Assembly (NCBI RefSeq): GCF_014196625.1
Contig: NZ_JACIDZ010000006.1
Location: forward strand, 124,001-188,000
Origin: Martelella radicis
Lineage (GTDB): Bacteria; Pseudomonadota; Alphaproteobacteria; Rhizobiales; Rhizobiaceae
Direction of reading: 5' to 3'
DNA: 64,000 nucleotides
Shown: positions 28,784 through 37,508 of the stretch, piece by piece
How positions within the stretch are numbered: the first letter of the stretch is position 1
Layout: each line of letters opens with the position of its first letter
Made by a program: the position numbers and the translations under genes
Notes under the pieces: generated by a model
Seen by the model: the letters and a program-made list of their open reading frames with translations, nothing else
Told to the model about the DNA's origin: nothing
Database searches by the model: none

Positions 28784-29890
28784 ATGAAAATCTTTTCTTC
28801 AAAGGGCAGGACGTTCATGGCGGCGGCATTGGCTTCCGTCATGTTTTCCGCTTCCGTGGCCGAGGCCTGCACGGGCATTACGCTGACAGCCGGGGACGGC
28901 GATGTGGTGCGTGCGCGCACGATGGAGTTCAACGTCGACCTCGACGCCTCCGTCATTCTGGTGCCGCGCGGCACGGATCGCACCGGAGAGACGCCGGATG
29001 GCGAAAACGGCCTGGGCTGGAGCGCCAAATATGCCAGCATCGGCGCGAACCCCATGGGGCTGCCCTATCTGGTTGACGGCGTGAACGAGAAGGGGCTTTC
29101 CATGGGCCTGTTCTATTTTGCCCAGGCGGCGGAATACCAGCCCTACAAGCCGGAAGACGCCGGCAAGACAATGGCCTCCTGGCAGCTTGGCTCTTACATC
29201 CTCGACAATTTCGCAACGGTCGACGAGGTTAAGGCGGCGCTTTCCGATATCGTCGTCGCGCCCGTCATCTTCAAGCAGTTCAACATGGTGCTGCCGGTCC
29301 ACTTCGTCGTCACCGATGCTTCCGGCGAGACGATCGTGATCGAATATGTCGGCGGCAAATTGCAGGTGACCGATAATCCGCTCGGCACCTTCACCAACAA
29401 TCCGCCCTTCGACTGGCACATGACCAATCTGCAGAACTACGTCAATCTCGGCGTTGACAATGTGCCGCCGCAAAAGCTTGGCGATGTGACGATCCAGGGT
29501 CTGGGCCAGGGCACGGGCCTGCTCGGCATGCCCGGCGATTTCACCTCGCCCTCGCGATTCGTGCGCGCAGCGATCTATTCGCACGGCGTGGAGCCGAGCG
29601 AGACCGGCAATGACGCGATCTTCCAGGCCTTCCACATCCTCAACAATTTCGACATTCCGCGCGGTGTCGCACGCGACGAGGAGAAGGACGAGCACGGCAA
29701 CACGGTTTCCGACTACACGCAGTGGACGTCCGCGGTTGATACGGCCAACAAGCGTTTCTTCTTCCGCACCTACGACAACAGCGATATCCGCTTTGTCGAC
29801 CTGATGAAGCAGGACCTCGACGCTACCGGCATCAAGACCTGGTCGATGGACGGCTACGAGACCGCCCACGAGCTCGGCGCACCGGAATAA
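28784..29890 (+). CDS. Choloylglycine-hydrolase-family (linear amide C-N hydrolase), exported
   Basis: A 368-residue Ntn-hydrolase. Signal peptide 1-28, cleaved before a cysteine (AEA|CTGITL, Cys29), which becomes the N-terminal nucleophile as in bile salt hydrolases and penicillin V acylases. Further family segments: VVRARTMEFN near residue 45, EYVGGKLQVTDNPLGTFTNNPPFDWH near 190, and FFFRTYDNSDIRFVDL near the C terminus. Gram-negative relatives often cleave acyl-homoserine lactones or penicillin V in the periplasm, so a quorum-quenching or cell-wall amide role is possible. The substrate cannot be read from the sequence. A single-gene unit. Confidence 0.88.
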   Translation: MKIFSSKGRTFMAAALASVMFSASVAEACTGITLTAGDGDVVRARTMEFNVDLDASVILVPRGTDRTGETPDGENGLGWSAKYASIGANPMGLPYLVDGVNEKGLSMGLFYFAQAAEYQPYKPEDAGKTMASWQLGSYILDNFATVDEVKAALSDIVVAPVIFKQFNMVLPVHFVVTDASGETIVIEYVGGKLQVTDNPLGTFTNNPPFDWHMTNLQNYVNLGVDNVPPQKLGDVTIQGLGQGTGLLGMPGDFTSPSRFVRAAIYSHGVEPSETGNDAIFQAFHILNNFDIPRGVARDEEKDEHGNTVSDYTQWTSAVDTANKRFFFRTYDNSDIRFVDLMKQDLDATGIKTWSMDGYETAHELGAPE

Positions 29891-29908
29891 GCTTGTGAAA
29901 ACAAGGGT

Positions 29909-29936
29909 AACGGGCGGCTTCGCGCTGCCCGTTTCA
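29909..29936 (+). terminator. Possible terminator after the C-N hydrolase gene
   Basis: AACGGGC pairs with GCCCGTT across an 11-base loop, followed by only a short T run, 18 bases after the stop. Weak. Confidence 0.35.
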
Positions 29937-30052
29937 ATGCCCGCATGCTCAGACCTGCCGGGCGCCATGGGCCTCCCTGCGGCCCAAAAGGCACATCTCA
30001 GCCCGCCGTCATCACCAGGTCATCTTTTCCCTTGCCTATTTTCAAAGCCTCC

Positions 30053-30112
30053 CGTATATCCGGCGGCGGGACACCTCTCCCCAACGAGAGGCTACTATCT
30101 GAAAGGGTAGAG
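30053..30112 (+). ncRNA. serC leader RNA motif (putative cis-regulatory)
   Basis: The 60 bases before serC can form two stacked hairpins: CCTCTC/GAGAGG (30074-30090) and CTAC/GTAG (30092-30110). The second loop contains the serC ribosome site AAAGGG. A CCGGCGGCGGGAC segment precedes them. This layout and wording agree with the serC RNA motif described upstream of serC in alphaproteobacteria, as I remember it; not confirmed against a covariance model. Sequestering the Shine-Dalgarno region would control serine synthesis. The rest of the gap 29891-30052 shows only the weak terminator. Confidence 0.7.
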
Positions 30113-30114
30113 AT

Positions 30115-31284
<1,170 letters not shown>

Positions 31285-31375
31285 GCGAGGCGAATTGACA
31301 AGGCTCGCGCCGCCTTTGACGGAGAGGCGCGGGCTCATCATTCCCGACAATTACCCCATTTTGAAGGAGGCCATC

Positions 31376-32971
31376 ATGGCACCTCGCGTACTCGTATCCG
31401 ACGCCCTGTCGGAAGCCGCCGTCCAGATCTTCAAGGATCGCGGCATCGATGTCGATTTCCAGCCGAAACTCGGCAAGGACAAGGAAAAGCTGCTCGAGAT
31501 CATCAACCAGTATGATGGTCTGGCGATCCGTTCGGCCACCAAGGCGACCGAAAAGCTGATCGAAGCGGCGACCAATCTCAAGGTCATCGGCCGCGCCGGC
31601 ATCGGCGTCGACAATGTCGATATCCCGGCCGCCTCGCGCCGCGGCATCATCGTCATGAACACGCCCTTCGGCAACTCGATCACGACGGCCGAACATGCCA
31701 TCTCCCTGATGCTGGCCGTTGCCCGCCAGATCCCGGCCGCCGACGCCTCGACCCAGGCCGGCAAATGGGAAAAGTCGAAATTCATGGGCGTTGAGATCAC
31801 CGGCAAGACGCTCGGCGTCATCGGCGCCGGCAATATCGGCTCGATCGTCTGCGACCGCGCCATCGGGCTGAAGATGAACGTGATTGCCTATGACCCCTTC
31901 CTGTCGCAGGAAAAGGCCGAGAAGATGGGCGTCACCAAGGTCGATCTCGACGAGCTTCTCTCCAAGGCCGACTTCATCACGCTGCATGTTCCGATGACGG
32001 ACAAGACGCGCGGCATTATCGGCGCCGAGGCGCTGGCCAAGACCAAGAAGGGCGTTCGCATCATCAACTGCGCACGCGGTGGTCTGGTCGATGAAGCTGC
32101 CCTTGCGGAAGCCATCAAGTCCGGCCATGTCGCCGGCGCCGGCTTTGACGTGTTCGAAACCGAACCGGCCACCGAGAGCCCGCTCTTCGGCCTCGACAAC
32201 GTCGTCTGCACGCCGCATCTCGGCGCTTCGACCACGGAAGCCCAGGAAAACGTGGCGCTGCAGGTTGCCGACCAGATGTCGGATTACCTCTTGAAGGGCG
32301 CCGTCACCAACGCCATCAACATGCCGTCGATCTCGGCCGATGAAGCGCCGCGCCTGAAGCCGGTGATCAAGCTGGCGGAAGTCCTCGGCGAATTCGCCGG
32401 CCAGGTCACGGAAAACCCGATCAAGGAAGTCGAGGTTCTCTACGACGGCAATTTCGCGCAGATGAACACCACGGCGCTGACGAGCGCTCTGCTCGCCGGC
32501 CTGCTGCGCCCGCTGGTGGCCGACGTCAACATGGTGTCCGCGCCGATCATGCTGAAGGACAAGGGCATCATCCTGCAGGAGACCCGCCGCGACAAGTCGG
32601 GCGTCTATGACGGCTACATCAAGCTGACGATCACGACGGAAAAGCAGACCCGTTCGGTTGCCGGCACGGTGTTCTCCGACGGCAAGCCGCGCTTCATCCA
32701 GATCAAGGGCATCAACATGGATGCCGATGTCGGCCGCCACATGGTCTACATCTCCAACACCGACGTTCCCGGCATGATCGGTTTCATGGGCACGACCCTT
32801 GGCCAGGCCGGCGTCAACATCGCCAACTTCCAGCTCGGCCGCGACAATCAGGGCGGCGATGCGATCGCGCTTCTCTATGTCGACGAACAGCCGACCCCGG
32901 AAGTGCTCGACAAGCTGCTCGGCCATGAAGCCATCAAGCAGGCCAAGCCGCTGGAATTTTCCGTCGAGTAA
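31376..32971 (+). CDS. serA: D-3-phosphoglycerate dehydrogenase
   Basis: First step of serine synthesis from 3-phosphoglycerate, NAD dependent. The 531-residue protein is the long type. Catalytic and NAD domains are at about 1-315 (LGVIGAGNIGSIVCDRA, INCARGGLVDEAAL, CTPHLGASTTEAQENVA), followed by an intervening domain and a C-terminal ACT domain (MIGFMGTTLGQAGVNIANFQ) that normally binds serine as feedback inhibitor. ATG at 31376 is preceded by AAGGAGG; the frame extends 27 codons upstream without similarity. Confidence 0.97.
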   Translation: MAPRVLVSDALSEAAVQIFKDRGIDVDFQPKLGKDKEKLLEIINQYDGLAIRSATKATEKLIEAATNLKVIGRAGIGVDNVDIPAASRRGIIVMNTPFGNSITTAEHAISLMLAVARQIPAADASTQAGKWEKSKFMGVEITGKTLGVIGAGNIGSIVCDRAIGLKMNVIAYDPFLSQEKAEKMGVTKVDLDELLSKADFITLHVPMTDKTRGIIGAEALAKTKKGVRIINCARGGLVDEAALAEAIKSGHVAGAGFDVFETEPATESPLFGLDNVVCTPHLGASTTEAQENVALQVADQMSDYLLKGAVTNAINMPSISADEAPRLKPVIKLAEVLGEFAGQVTENPIKEVEVLYDGNFAQMNTTALTSALLAGLLRPLVADVNMVSAPIMLKDKGIILQETRRDKSGVYDGYIKLTITTEKQTRSVAGTVFSDGKPRFIQIKGINMDADVGRHMVYISNTDVPGMIGFMGTTLGQAGVNIANFQLGRDNQGGDAIALLYVDEQPTPEVLDKLLGHEAIKQAKPLEFSVE

Positions 32972-32996
32972 TCGGCGAACGCTTTGGGTGCACCGG

Positions 32997-33029
32997 CCCG
33001 GCATTCCGAAAGGGGTGCCGGGTCTTTTT
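32997..33029 (+). terminator. Rho-independent terminator after serA
   Basis: CCCGGCA pairs with TGCCGGG around a 12-base loop, followed by TCTTTTT, 26 bases after the serA stop. Ends the serC-serA unit. Confidence 0.85.
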
Positions 33030-33107
33030 CGTTCCGGCTTGCTTCCGACTTTGGTGCGCTGAAGTGGCAAAGCTGATATGCTGCCGCTCTGAAAACGGGG
33101 ATAGCCT

Positions 33108-33383
33108 ATGCCTGATCACAGTCTGTCTGCTCTGGCGCAGGCGCTCGAAAGCCTTGCCGAAGCGGGCTTCGTTATCGGTCCTGAATGGGAAAGCGTGCAC
33201 GAAATCTGCCAGGCGCATGAGGGCGAGATGCCTTATGACGCGGCGCATGCGCTGTGCCACCGGATCGAGGGTGATAGCTGGAACGCCGGCTACTGGTATC
33301 GCCGCGCGAAAAAGCCGGTTCCGCAGGGCGACTTTGCGGATGAATATGTGAGCCTGAAGGCGGAGATCGCGGCCATGCGATAG
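33108..33383 (+). CDS. Small hypothetical protein (91 aa)
   Basis: A 91-residue acidic, soluble protein with no name known to me. It starts with a helix (SLSALAQALESLAEAGF), has a middle segment VHEICQAHEGEMPYDAAHALCH with two cysteines, and a tail containing NAGYWYRRAKKPVP. The codon use and strong coding look over its length, and absence of a competing frame, support a real gene. GGGGAT lies before the ATG. It follows the serA terminator and is convergent with the yjhX-like gene. Function unknown. Confidence 0.65.
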   Translation: MPDHSLSALAQALESLAEAGFVIGPEWESVHEICQAHEGEMPYDAAHALCHRIEGDSWNAGYWYRRAKKPVPQGDFADEYVSLKAEIAAMR

Positions 33384-33434
33384 GCGCGCGACCGTGCGGG
33401 AGAAGCGCTGCTGCGCCCCTCCCGTTCGTCGCCT

Positions 33435-33692
33435 TCATTTGTTGTCAGGCTGGCTTCTGACCAGCCGCAGACCGCGCTCGGTGATCTGGTAGGGCCTGCC
33501 GCCTTTGGAGCGGATGGCGCGTTTGGCCTTCAGCTTGCGAAACAGGATGAGGTCCAGACCGGGATAGAGCCAGCCGTCGCGGGTGAAGCAATCGGCTTTC
33601 TCGATCTTGCGGGTTGCGGTGCGTGTCAGTTCGATCCTGCCGCCCTGGGCGAGCAGGTGCAGGATGCGCTGTTCGTTGCGCGAGATGTCCAT
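33435..33692 (-). CDS. YjhX family protein (UPF0386, proposed toxin)
   Basis: An 85-residue protein matching YjhX/UPF0386: MDISRNEQRILHLLAQGG start, then DCFTRDGWLYPGLDL, FRKLKAKRAI and RPYQITERGLRLVRSQPDN at the end. E. coli YjhX has been proposed as the toxin of a YjhX-YjhQ pair, where YjhQ is a GNAT. Here no GNAT lies next to it on the same strand. The frame extends upstream to 33770, but ATG at 33692 gives the normal family length. An HTH-like fold suggests DNA binding, so toxin activity is uncertain. Confidence 0.85.
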   Translation of the reverse strand: MDISRNEQRILHLLAQGGRIELTRTATRKIEKADCFTRDGWLYPGLDLILFRKLKAKRAIRSKGGRPYQITERGLRLVRSQPDNK

Positions 33693-34001
33693 GATCGTCA
33701 AATCCGGGTTGGCGCCAAAAAGGCGCGCAAAAACATGTTTCCCGCTGACGAGATCGTCGGCGAGGCTCATGGTTTCCGGCCGCTGCGCGCGTCTTGCTTC
33801 AACAAAGCAGAGCGGGCAGGGCCCTTACCGGGATTCCGATCGGTTAAACATCCAAACTCCAGGTTGACGTCGACGGAATACGCCCGCCGGCGCGAAAGGT
33901 CAAGGTTTTTTGCCGTGCGGCAGCGCACCCTATCGCTTGCGTCTTGCCCCCATTTGCTCTACCTCACGAACAAGTTTCCGTAGATGAACGATGAGCTGAT
34001 C
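33693..34001. other. Intergenic region between the yjhX-like gene and gatB
   Basis: A 309-base divergent gap. I see no gene, RNA or strong hairpin. It should carry the promoters of both neighbours; the gatB side has a possible TTGCGT...CTACCT pair of only low quality. Nothing else to report. Confidence 0.4.
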
Positions 34002-35504
34002 ATGACCATTGTCGATACCCGCACGCCCGATCCCAAACGCATGTTGCCCGGTGTCACCGGCGACTGGGAAATCATTGTCGGCATGGAGGTGCATGCGCAG
34101 GTCACGAGCAATTCGAAGCTCTTCTCCGGTTCCTCGACGCAATTCGGCAAGGCGCCCAATGCCAACGTCTCGCTGGTCGACGCGGCCATGCCCGGCATGC
34201 TGCCCGTTATCAACGAGGAATGCGTCAAGCAGGCGGTGCGCACCGGTCTTGGGCTGAAGGCGAAGATCAACAAGCGTTCGATCTTCGACCGCAAGAACTA
34301 CTTCTACCCGGACCTGCCGCAGGGCTATCAGATCTCGCAGTACAAGGATCCGATCGTCGGTGAGGGCACGATCACCATTTCGCTCGGGCCGGACAAGAAG
34401 GGCAATTTCGAGGATATCGAAGTCGGCATCGAACGCCTGCACCTGGAACAGGATGCCGGCAAATCGATGCATGACCAGCATCCGGCGATGTCCTTCGTCG
34501 ATCTGAACCGCTCCGGCGTGGCGCTGATGGAAATCGTCTCCAAGCCCGACATGCGCTCGGCCGACGAGGCCAAGGCGTTCCTGACCAAGCTCAGAACCAT
34601 CGTGCGCTATCTCGGCACCTGCGACGGCAATATGGACGAAGGCTCGATGCGCGCCGACGTCAACGTCTCCGTGCGCAAGCCCGGCGGCGAATTCGGCACG
34701 CGCTGCGAGATCAAGAACGTCAACTCCATCCGCTTCGTCGGCATGGCGATCGAGAGCGAGGCGCGTCGCCAGATCGATATCCTGGAAGAGGGCGGCGAGA
34801 TCGATCAGGAAACGCGGTTGTTCGATCCGGTCAAGGGCGAGACGCGGTCGATGCGCTCCAAGGAAGACGCGCATGACTATCGCTACTTCCCCGACCCCGA
34901 CCTTCTGCCGCTCGAATTCGACGATGCCTTCATCGCGGAACTGGCCAAGGACCTGCCGGAACTGCCCGACGACAAGAAGGCGCGGTTCGTCAACGACCTC
35001 GGTCTTTCCGTCTATGATGCCTCGGTTCTGGTCTCCGACAAGGCGGTCTCCGACTACTACGAAAAACTCGTCGGCCTTTCCGATGCGAAGGTTGCCGCCA
35101 ACTGGGTGATCAACGATCTGCTCGGCGCGCTCAACAAGGCGGGCAAGGGCATTGACGAGACCCCGGTTTCGCCCGAACAGCTTGGCGCGATCCTGTCGCT
35201 GATCAAGGACGGCGTGATTTCCGGCAAGATCGCCAAGGACCTGTTCGAGATCGTCTGGAACGAGGGCGGCGATCCGAAGCAGATCGTCGAAGAGCGCGGC
35301 ATGAAGCAGGTGACGGATACCGGCGCGATCGAGAAGATCGTTGACGAGATCATCGCCGCCAATCCGGAGCAGGCCGAAAAGGTCAAGGACAAGCCCTCGC
35401 TTGCCGGCTGGTTTGTCGGCCAGGTGATGAAGGCGTCCAAGGGCAAGGCCAACCCGCAGGCCGTGCAGGCGCTGGTGAAGGAAAAGCTGGGCGTTACGGA
35501 GTAA
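34002..35504 (+). CDS. gatB: Aspartyl/glutamyl-tRNA amidotransferase subunit B
   Basis: Core subunit of GatCAB, which turns Glu-tRNA(Gln) and Asp-tRNA(Asn) into the correct Gln and Asn forms. The 500-residue protein has [13 protein letters not shown] at the N terminus, [46 protein letters not shown] and [16 protein letters not shown], all diagnostic. The C terminus holds the helical YqeY-like tail. ATG at 34002 gives the rhizobial N terminus ([12 protein letters not shown]); an earlier ATG at 33984 is in frame. gatA and gatC are not next to it. Confidence 0.96.
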   Translation: MTIVDTRTPDPKRMLPGVTGDWEIIVGMEVHAQVTSNSKLFSGSSTQFGKAPNANVSLVDAAMPGMLPVINEECVKQAVRTGLGLKAKINKRSIFDRKNYFYPDLPQGYQISQYKDPIVGEGTITISLGPDKKGNFEDIEVGIERLHLEQDAGKSMHDQHPAMSFVDLNRSGVALMEIVSKPDMRSADEAKAFLTKLRTIVRYLGTCDGNMDEGSMRADVNVSVRKPGGEFGTRCEIKNVNSIRFVGMAIESEARRQIDILEEGGEIDQETRLFDPVKGETRSMRSKEDAHDYRYFPDPDLLPLEFDDAFIAELAKDLPELPDDKKARFVNDLGLSVYDASVLVSDKAVSDYYEKLVGLSDAKVAANWVINDLLGALNKAGKGIDETPVSPEQLGAILSLIKDGVISGKIAKDLFEIVWNEGGDPKQIVEERGMKQVTDTGAIEKIVDEIIAANPEQAEKVKDKPSLAGWFVGQVMKASKGKANPQAVQALVKEKLGVTE

Positions 35505-35509
35505 GCCTG

Positions 35510-36013
35510 TTGTTCTTCGTCCGCACAGCGATGGAAACCGATATTCCGGCCGTCTGCGCGCTGCTCTCCGAGACCTGGCACGCGACCTATGACGAGATTC
35601 TGGGACCCGAGAAGGTCGAGACGATCGTCAACAGCTGGCTTTCGCACGAGGCGGTGTTACGGCGGCTTCGCCGACCTCACGGTGAGTTCCTTGTGGCCGA
35701 CAGCGGAACGATGATCGGCGGCATGGCCTTTGCCGCGCCTGACAAGAACAACGCCGAGATCGTCAATCTCAGTCAACTATACGTGCTTCCAGGCTGCCAG
35801 CGCCAGGGCATCGGCCAACAGCTTTTTGCCGAGATCGAAACCTGCTTTCCCAATGCGAAGCGGTTGGCGCTTGAGGTGTTGCCGCAAAACGCGTCGGCCA
35901 TCCGGTTTTACGAGGCACATGGCATGCGAGAAGTCGGGCGACACGATGAATGCGGTGCACCCGGCTCCGGCATTCCAGCAATACGCATGGAAAAGGACCT
36001 GCCCGGTGTCTGA
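35510..36013 (+). CDS. GNAT family acetyltransferase
   Basis: A 167-residue GNAT protein: FVRTAMETDIPAVCALLSETW start, LYVLPGCQRQGIGQQLFAEIE as the CoA-binding motif A, and LEVLPQNASAIRFYEAHGMREVGR near the end. Substrate unknown. The start is probably TTG at 35510, five bases after the gatB stop; an ATG at 35531 is the alternative. The next GNAT gene overlaps its end by eight bases. Confidence 0.85.
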   Translation: MFFVRTAMETDIPAVCALLSETWHATYDEILGPEKVETIVNSWLSHEAVLRRLRRPHGEFLVADSGTMIGGMAFAAPDKNNAEIVNLSQLYVLPGCQRQGIGQQLFAEIETCFPNAKRLALEVLPQNASAIRFYEAHGMREVGRHDECGAPGSGIPAIRMEKDLPGV

Positions 36014-36482
36014 CATCGAAGGCTTGGTGATCCGCGAGGCCGTGCCCGGCGATCTTGAGGCGTTGATCGCAATCTTCGCCGCGGATGACCTTGGCGGCCA
36101 CGGCGATACCACGGATCCTGAAGCCTATGGCGATTATCGCGCCGCCTTCGACGCGATCGCCGCCTCGGCCAATGACACGCTCTATGTGGCGGAGATTGAC
36201 GGCATGGTCGTCGGCACCTTCCAGACCTCCTATACCCGGACGCTGACCGGTCGCGGCGGCGCGACGTTGACCGTCGAAGCGGTGCAGACCCACCCCGATT
36301 GGCGCAGTCGCGGCATCGGGGCGAAGATGATCAAAGCGGCGATCGAGGAAGCGAGGGTGGAGGACTGCCGGCTGGTGCAGCTGATGTCGAACCGGAGCCG
36401 TACGGACGCCCATCGCTTCTATGAACGGCTCGGTTTCTCCCAGTCCCATCTCGGCTTCAAAATGAAGCTGAAAGGCGCCTGA
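36006..36482 (+). CDS. GNAT family acetyltransferase
   Basis: A second GNAT of 158 residues: LVIREAVPGDLEALIAIFA, VEAVQTHPDWRSRGIGAKMIKAA split over the CoA site, and NRSRTDAHRFYERLGF at the end. GTG at 36006 is chosen: it lies inside the end of the upstream GNAT gene (overlap 36006-36013) and is preceded by AAAAGGA. This gives translational coupling. The two GNATs are only distantly alike, so a recent duplication is unlikely. Substrate unknown. Confidence 0.85.
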   Translation: MSDIEGLVIREAVPGDLEALIAIFAADDLGGHGDTTDPEAYGDYRAAFDAIAASANDTLYVAEIDGMVVGTFQTSYTRTLTGRGGATLTVEAVQTHPDWRSRGIGAKMIKAAIEEARVEDCRLVQLMSNRSRTDAHRFYERLGFSQSHLGFKMKLKGA

Positions 36483-36576
36483 GGCGGCCTGCCGCTCTGG
36501 ACAAGCGCGCCATGACGCGCCATACACGAGTTTAGAAAATCGGCCGCGTTCGCGGTCCAAGACGTAAGGAAAGAGA

Positions 36577-36975
36577 ATGGCAAGCTTTCTGGCGAAGATG
36601 TTTACCTGGTGGAACGGCTCGACCATCGGCACGGATCTGTTCACGCGTCGCTTCGGCAAGAAGGTCGGCGAGGATCAGTTCGGAAACGTCTACTACGAAG
36701 GCGGCATGTCGACCTATGGCCTGAAGCGCCGCTGGGTTGTCTACAATGGCTATGCCGATGCTTCCGCCATTCCGCCCGGCTGGCACGGCTGGATGCACCA
36801 CCGCACCGACACGCCGCCGACCAAGGCTGCCTACACGGCGCGCGAATGGGAAAAGCCGCATAATCCGAACCAGACGGGCACCGCGCTTGCCTATCGCCCC
36901 AAGGGCTCGCTCGCCGTTCAGGGCGAACGCAACAAGGTAACGGGCGATTACGACGCCTGGACGCCGGGCGCGTAA
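36577..36975 (+). CDS. NADH:ubiquinone oxidoreductase subunit NDUFA12 family
   Basis: A 132-residue accessory subunit of respiratory complex I found in alphaproteobacteria and mitochondria (NDUFA12/B17.2). Family segments: WNGSTIGTDLFTRRFGKKVG, DQFGNVYYEGG, RRWVVYNGYADASAIPPGWHGWMHH. It sits away from the nuo operon, as is normal in rhizobia. AAGGAAAGAGA precedes the ATG. Its product should sit at the matrix-arm side of complex I facing the cytoplasm. Confidence 0.95.
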   Translation: MASFLAKMFTWWNGSTIGTDLFTRRFGKKVGEDQFGNVYYEGGMSTYGLKRRWVVYNGYADASAIPPGWHGWMHHRTDTPPTKAAYTAREWEKPHNPNQTGTALAYRPKGSLAVQGERNKVTGDYDAWTPGA

Positions 36976-37028
36976 GGTTTTTGCCGCAATCTGACGGTAG
37001 GCTGGCATTCGTGTCAGTCTGTAAATGA

Positions 37029-37052
37029 AGCGCGGCATCGGTCGCGCTTTTT
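37029..37052 (+). terminator. Rho-independent terminator after the NDUFA12 gene
   Basis: Stem AGCGCG/CGCGCT with an 8-base loop and five T residues, 54 bases after the stop. Separates it from the DUF2155 gene, which starts 19 bases later. Confidence 0.75.
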
Positions 37053-37070
37053 GTTATCAAGGGATGATCC

Positions 37071-37481
37071 ATGGATTTCCGTGCATTGAGCCGTCTCATC
37101 ACTCTGTCGCTCGGCCTTGCGGCGACGGGCCTTGTCGCAGGTCCGGCTCTTGCCGCGCGGGTGGAAAACCCGGTCGCCGTCTTCGGCGGCATCGACAAGA
37201 TTACCGGCCGCACCTACACATTCGATGCCTATGTCGGCGAGACGGTGCAGTTCGGCCGCCTGCAGGTAACGCCGCGCGTCTGCTATTCGCGTGACGAGAC
37301 CGAGGAACAGCAGGTCGATGCCTTCGTCCAGGTCGACAAGGTGTCGCTGCAGAACGAAGTCTCCCGCATCTTCTCCGGCTGGATGTTTGCCGATTCGCCG
37401 GCGCTCAATGCCGTGGAAGATCCGATCTATGACGTCTGGCTGACCGATTGCGTCAGCGAGGCAAGCATTCCCGCTCCCTGA
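37071..37481 (+). CDS. DUF2155 domain protein, exported
   Basis: A 136-residue protein with a signal peptide (cleavage near PALAARVEN) and the DUF2155 domain: VFGGIDKITGRTYTFDAYVGE, then FGRLQVTPRVCYSRD and FSGWMFADSPALNAVEDPIYDVWLTDC. Two conserved cysteines (in RVCYSR and LTDC) may form a disulfide in the periplasm. Function unknown. It follows the NDUFA12 gene and in relatives precedes aat; here a pectinesterase gene comes in between. Confidence 0.92.
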   Translation: MDFRALSRLITLSLGLAATGLVAGPALAARVENPVAVFGGIDKITGRTYTFDAYVGETVQFGRLQVTPRVCYSRDETEEQQVDAFVQVDKVSLQNEVSRIFSGWMFADSPALNAVEDPIYDVWLTDCVSEASIPAP

Positions 37482-37508
37482 TCACCGAACATATTGCGAA
37501 GGCCCGCC

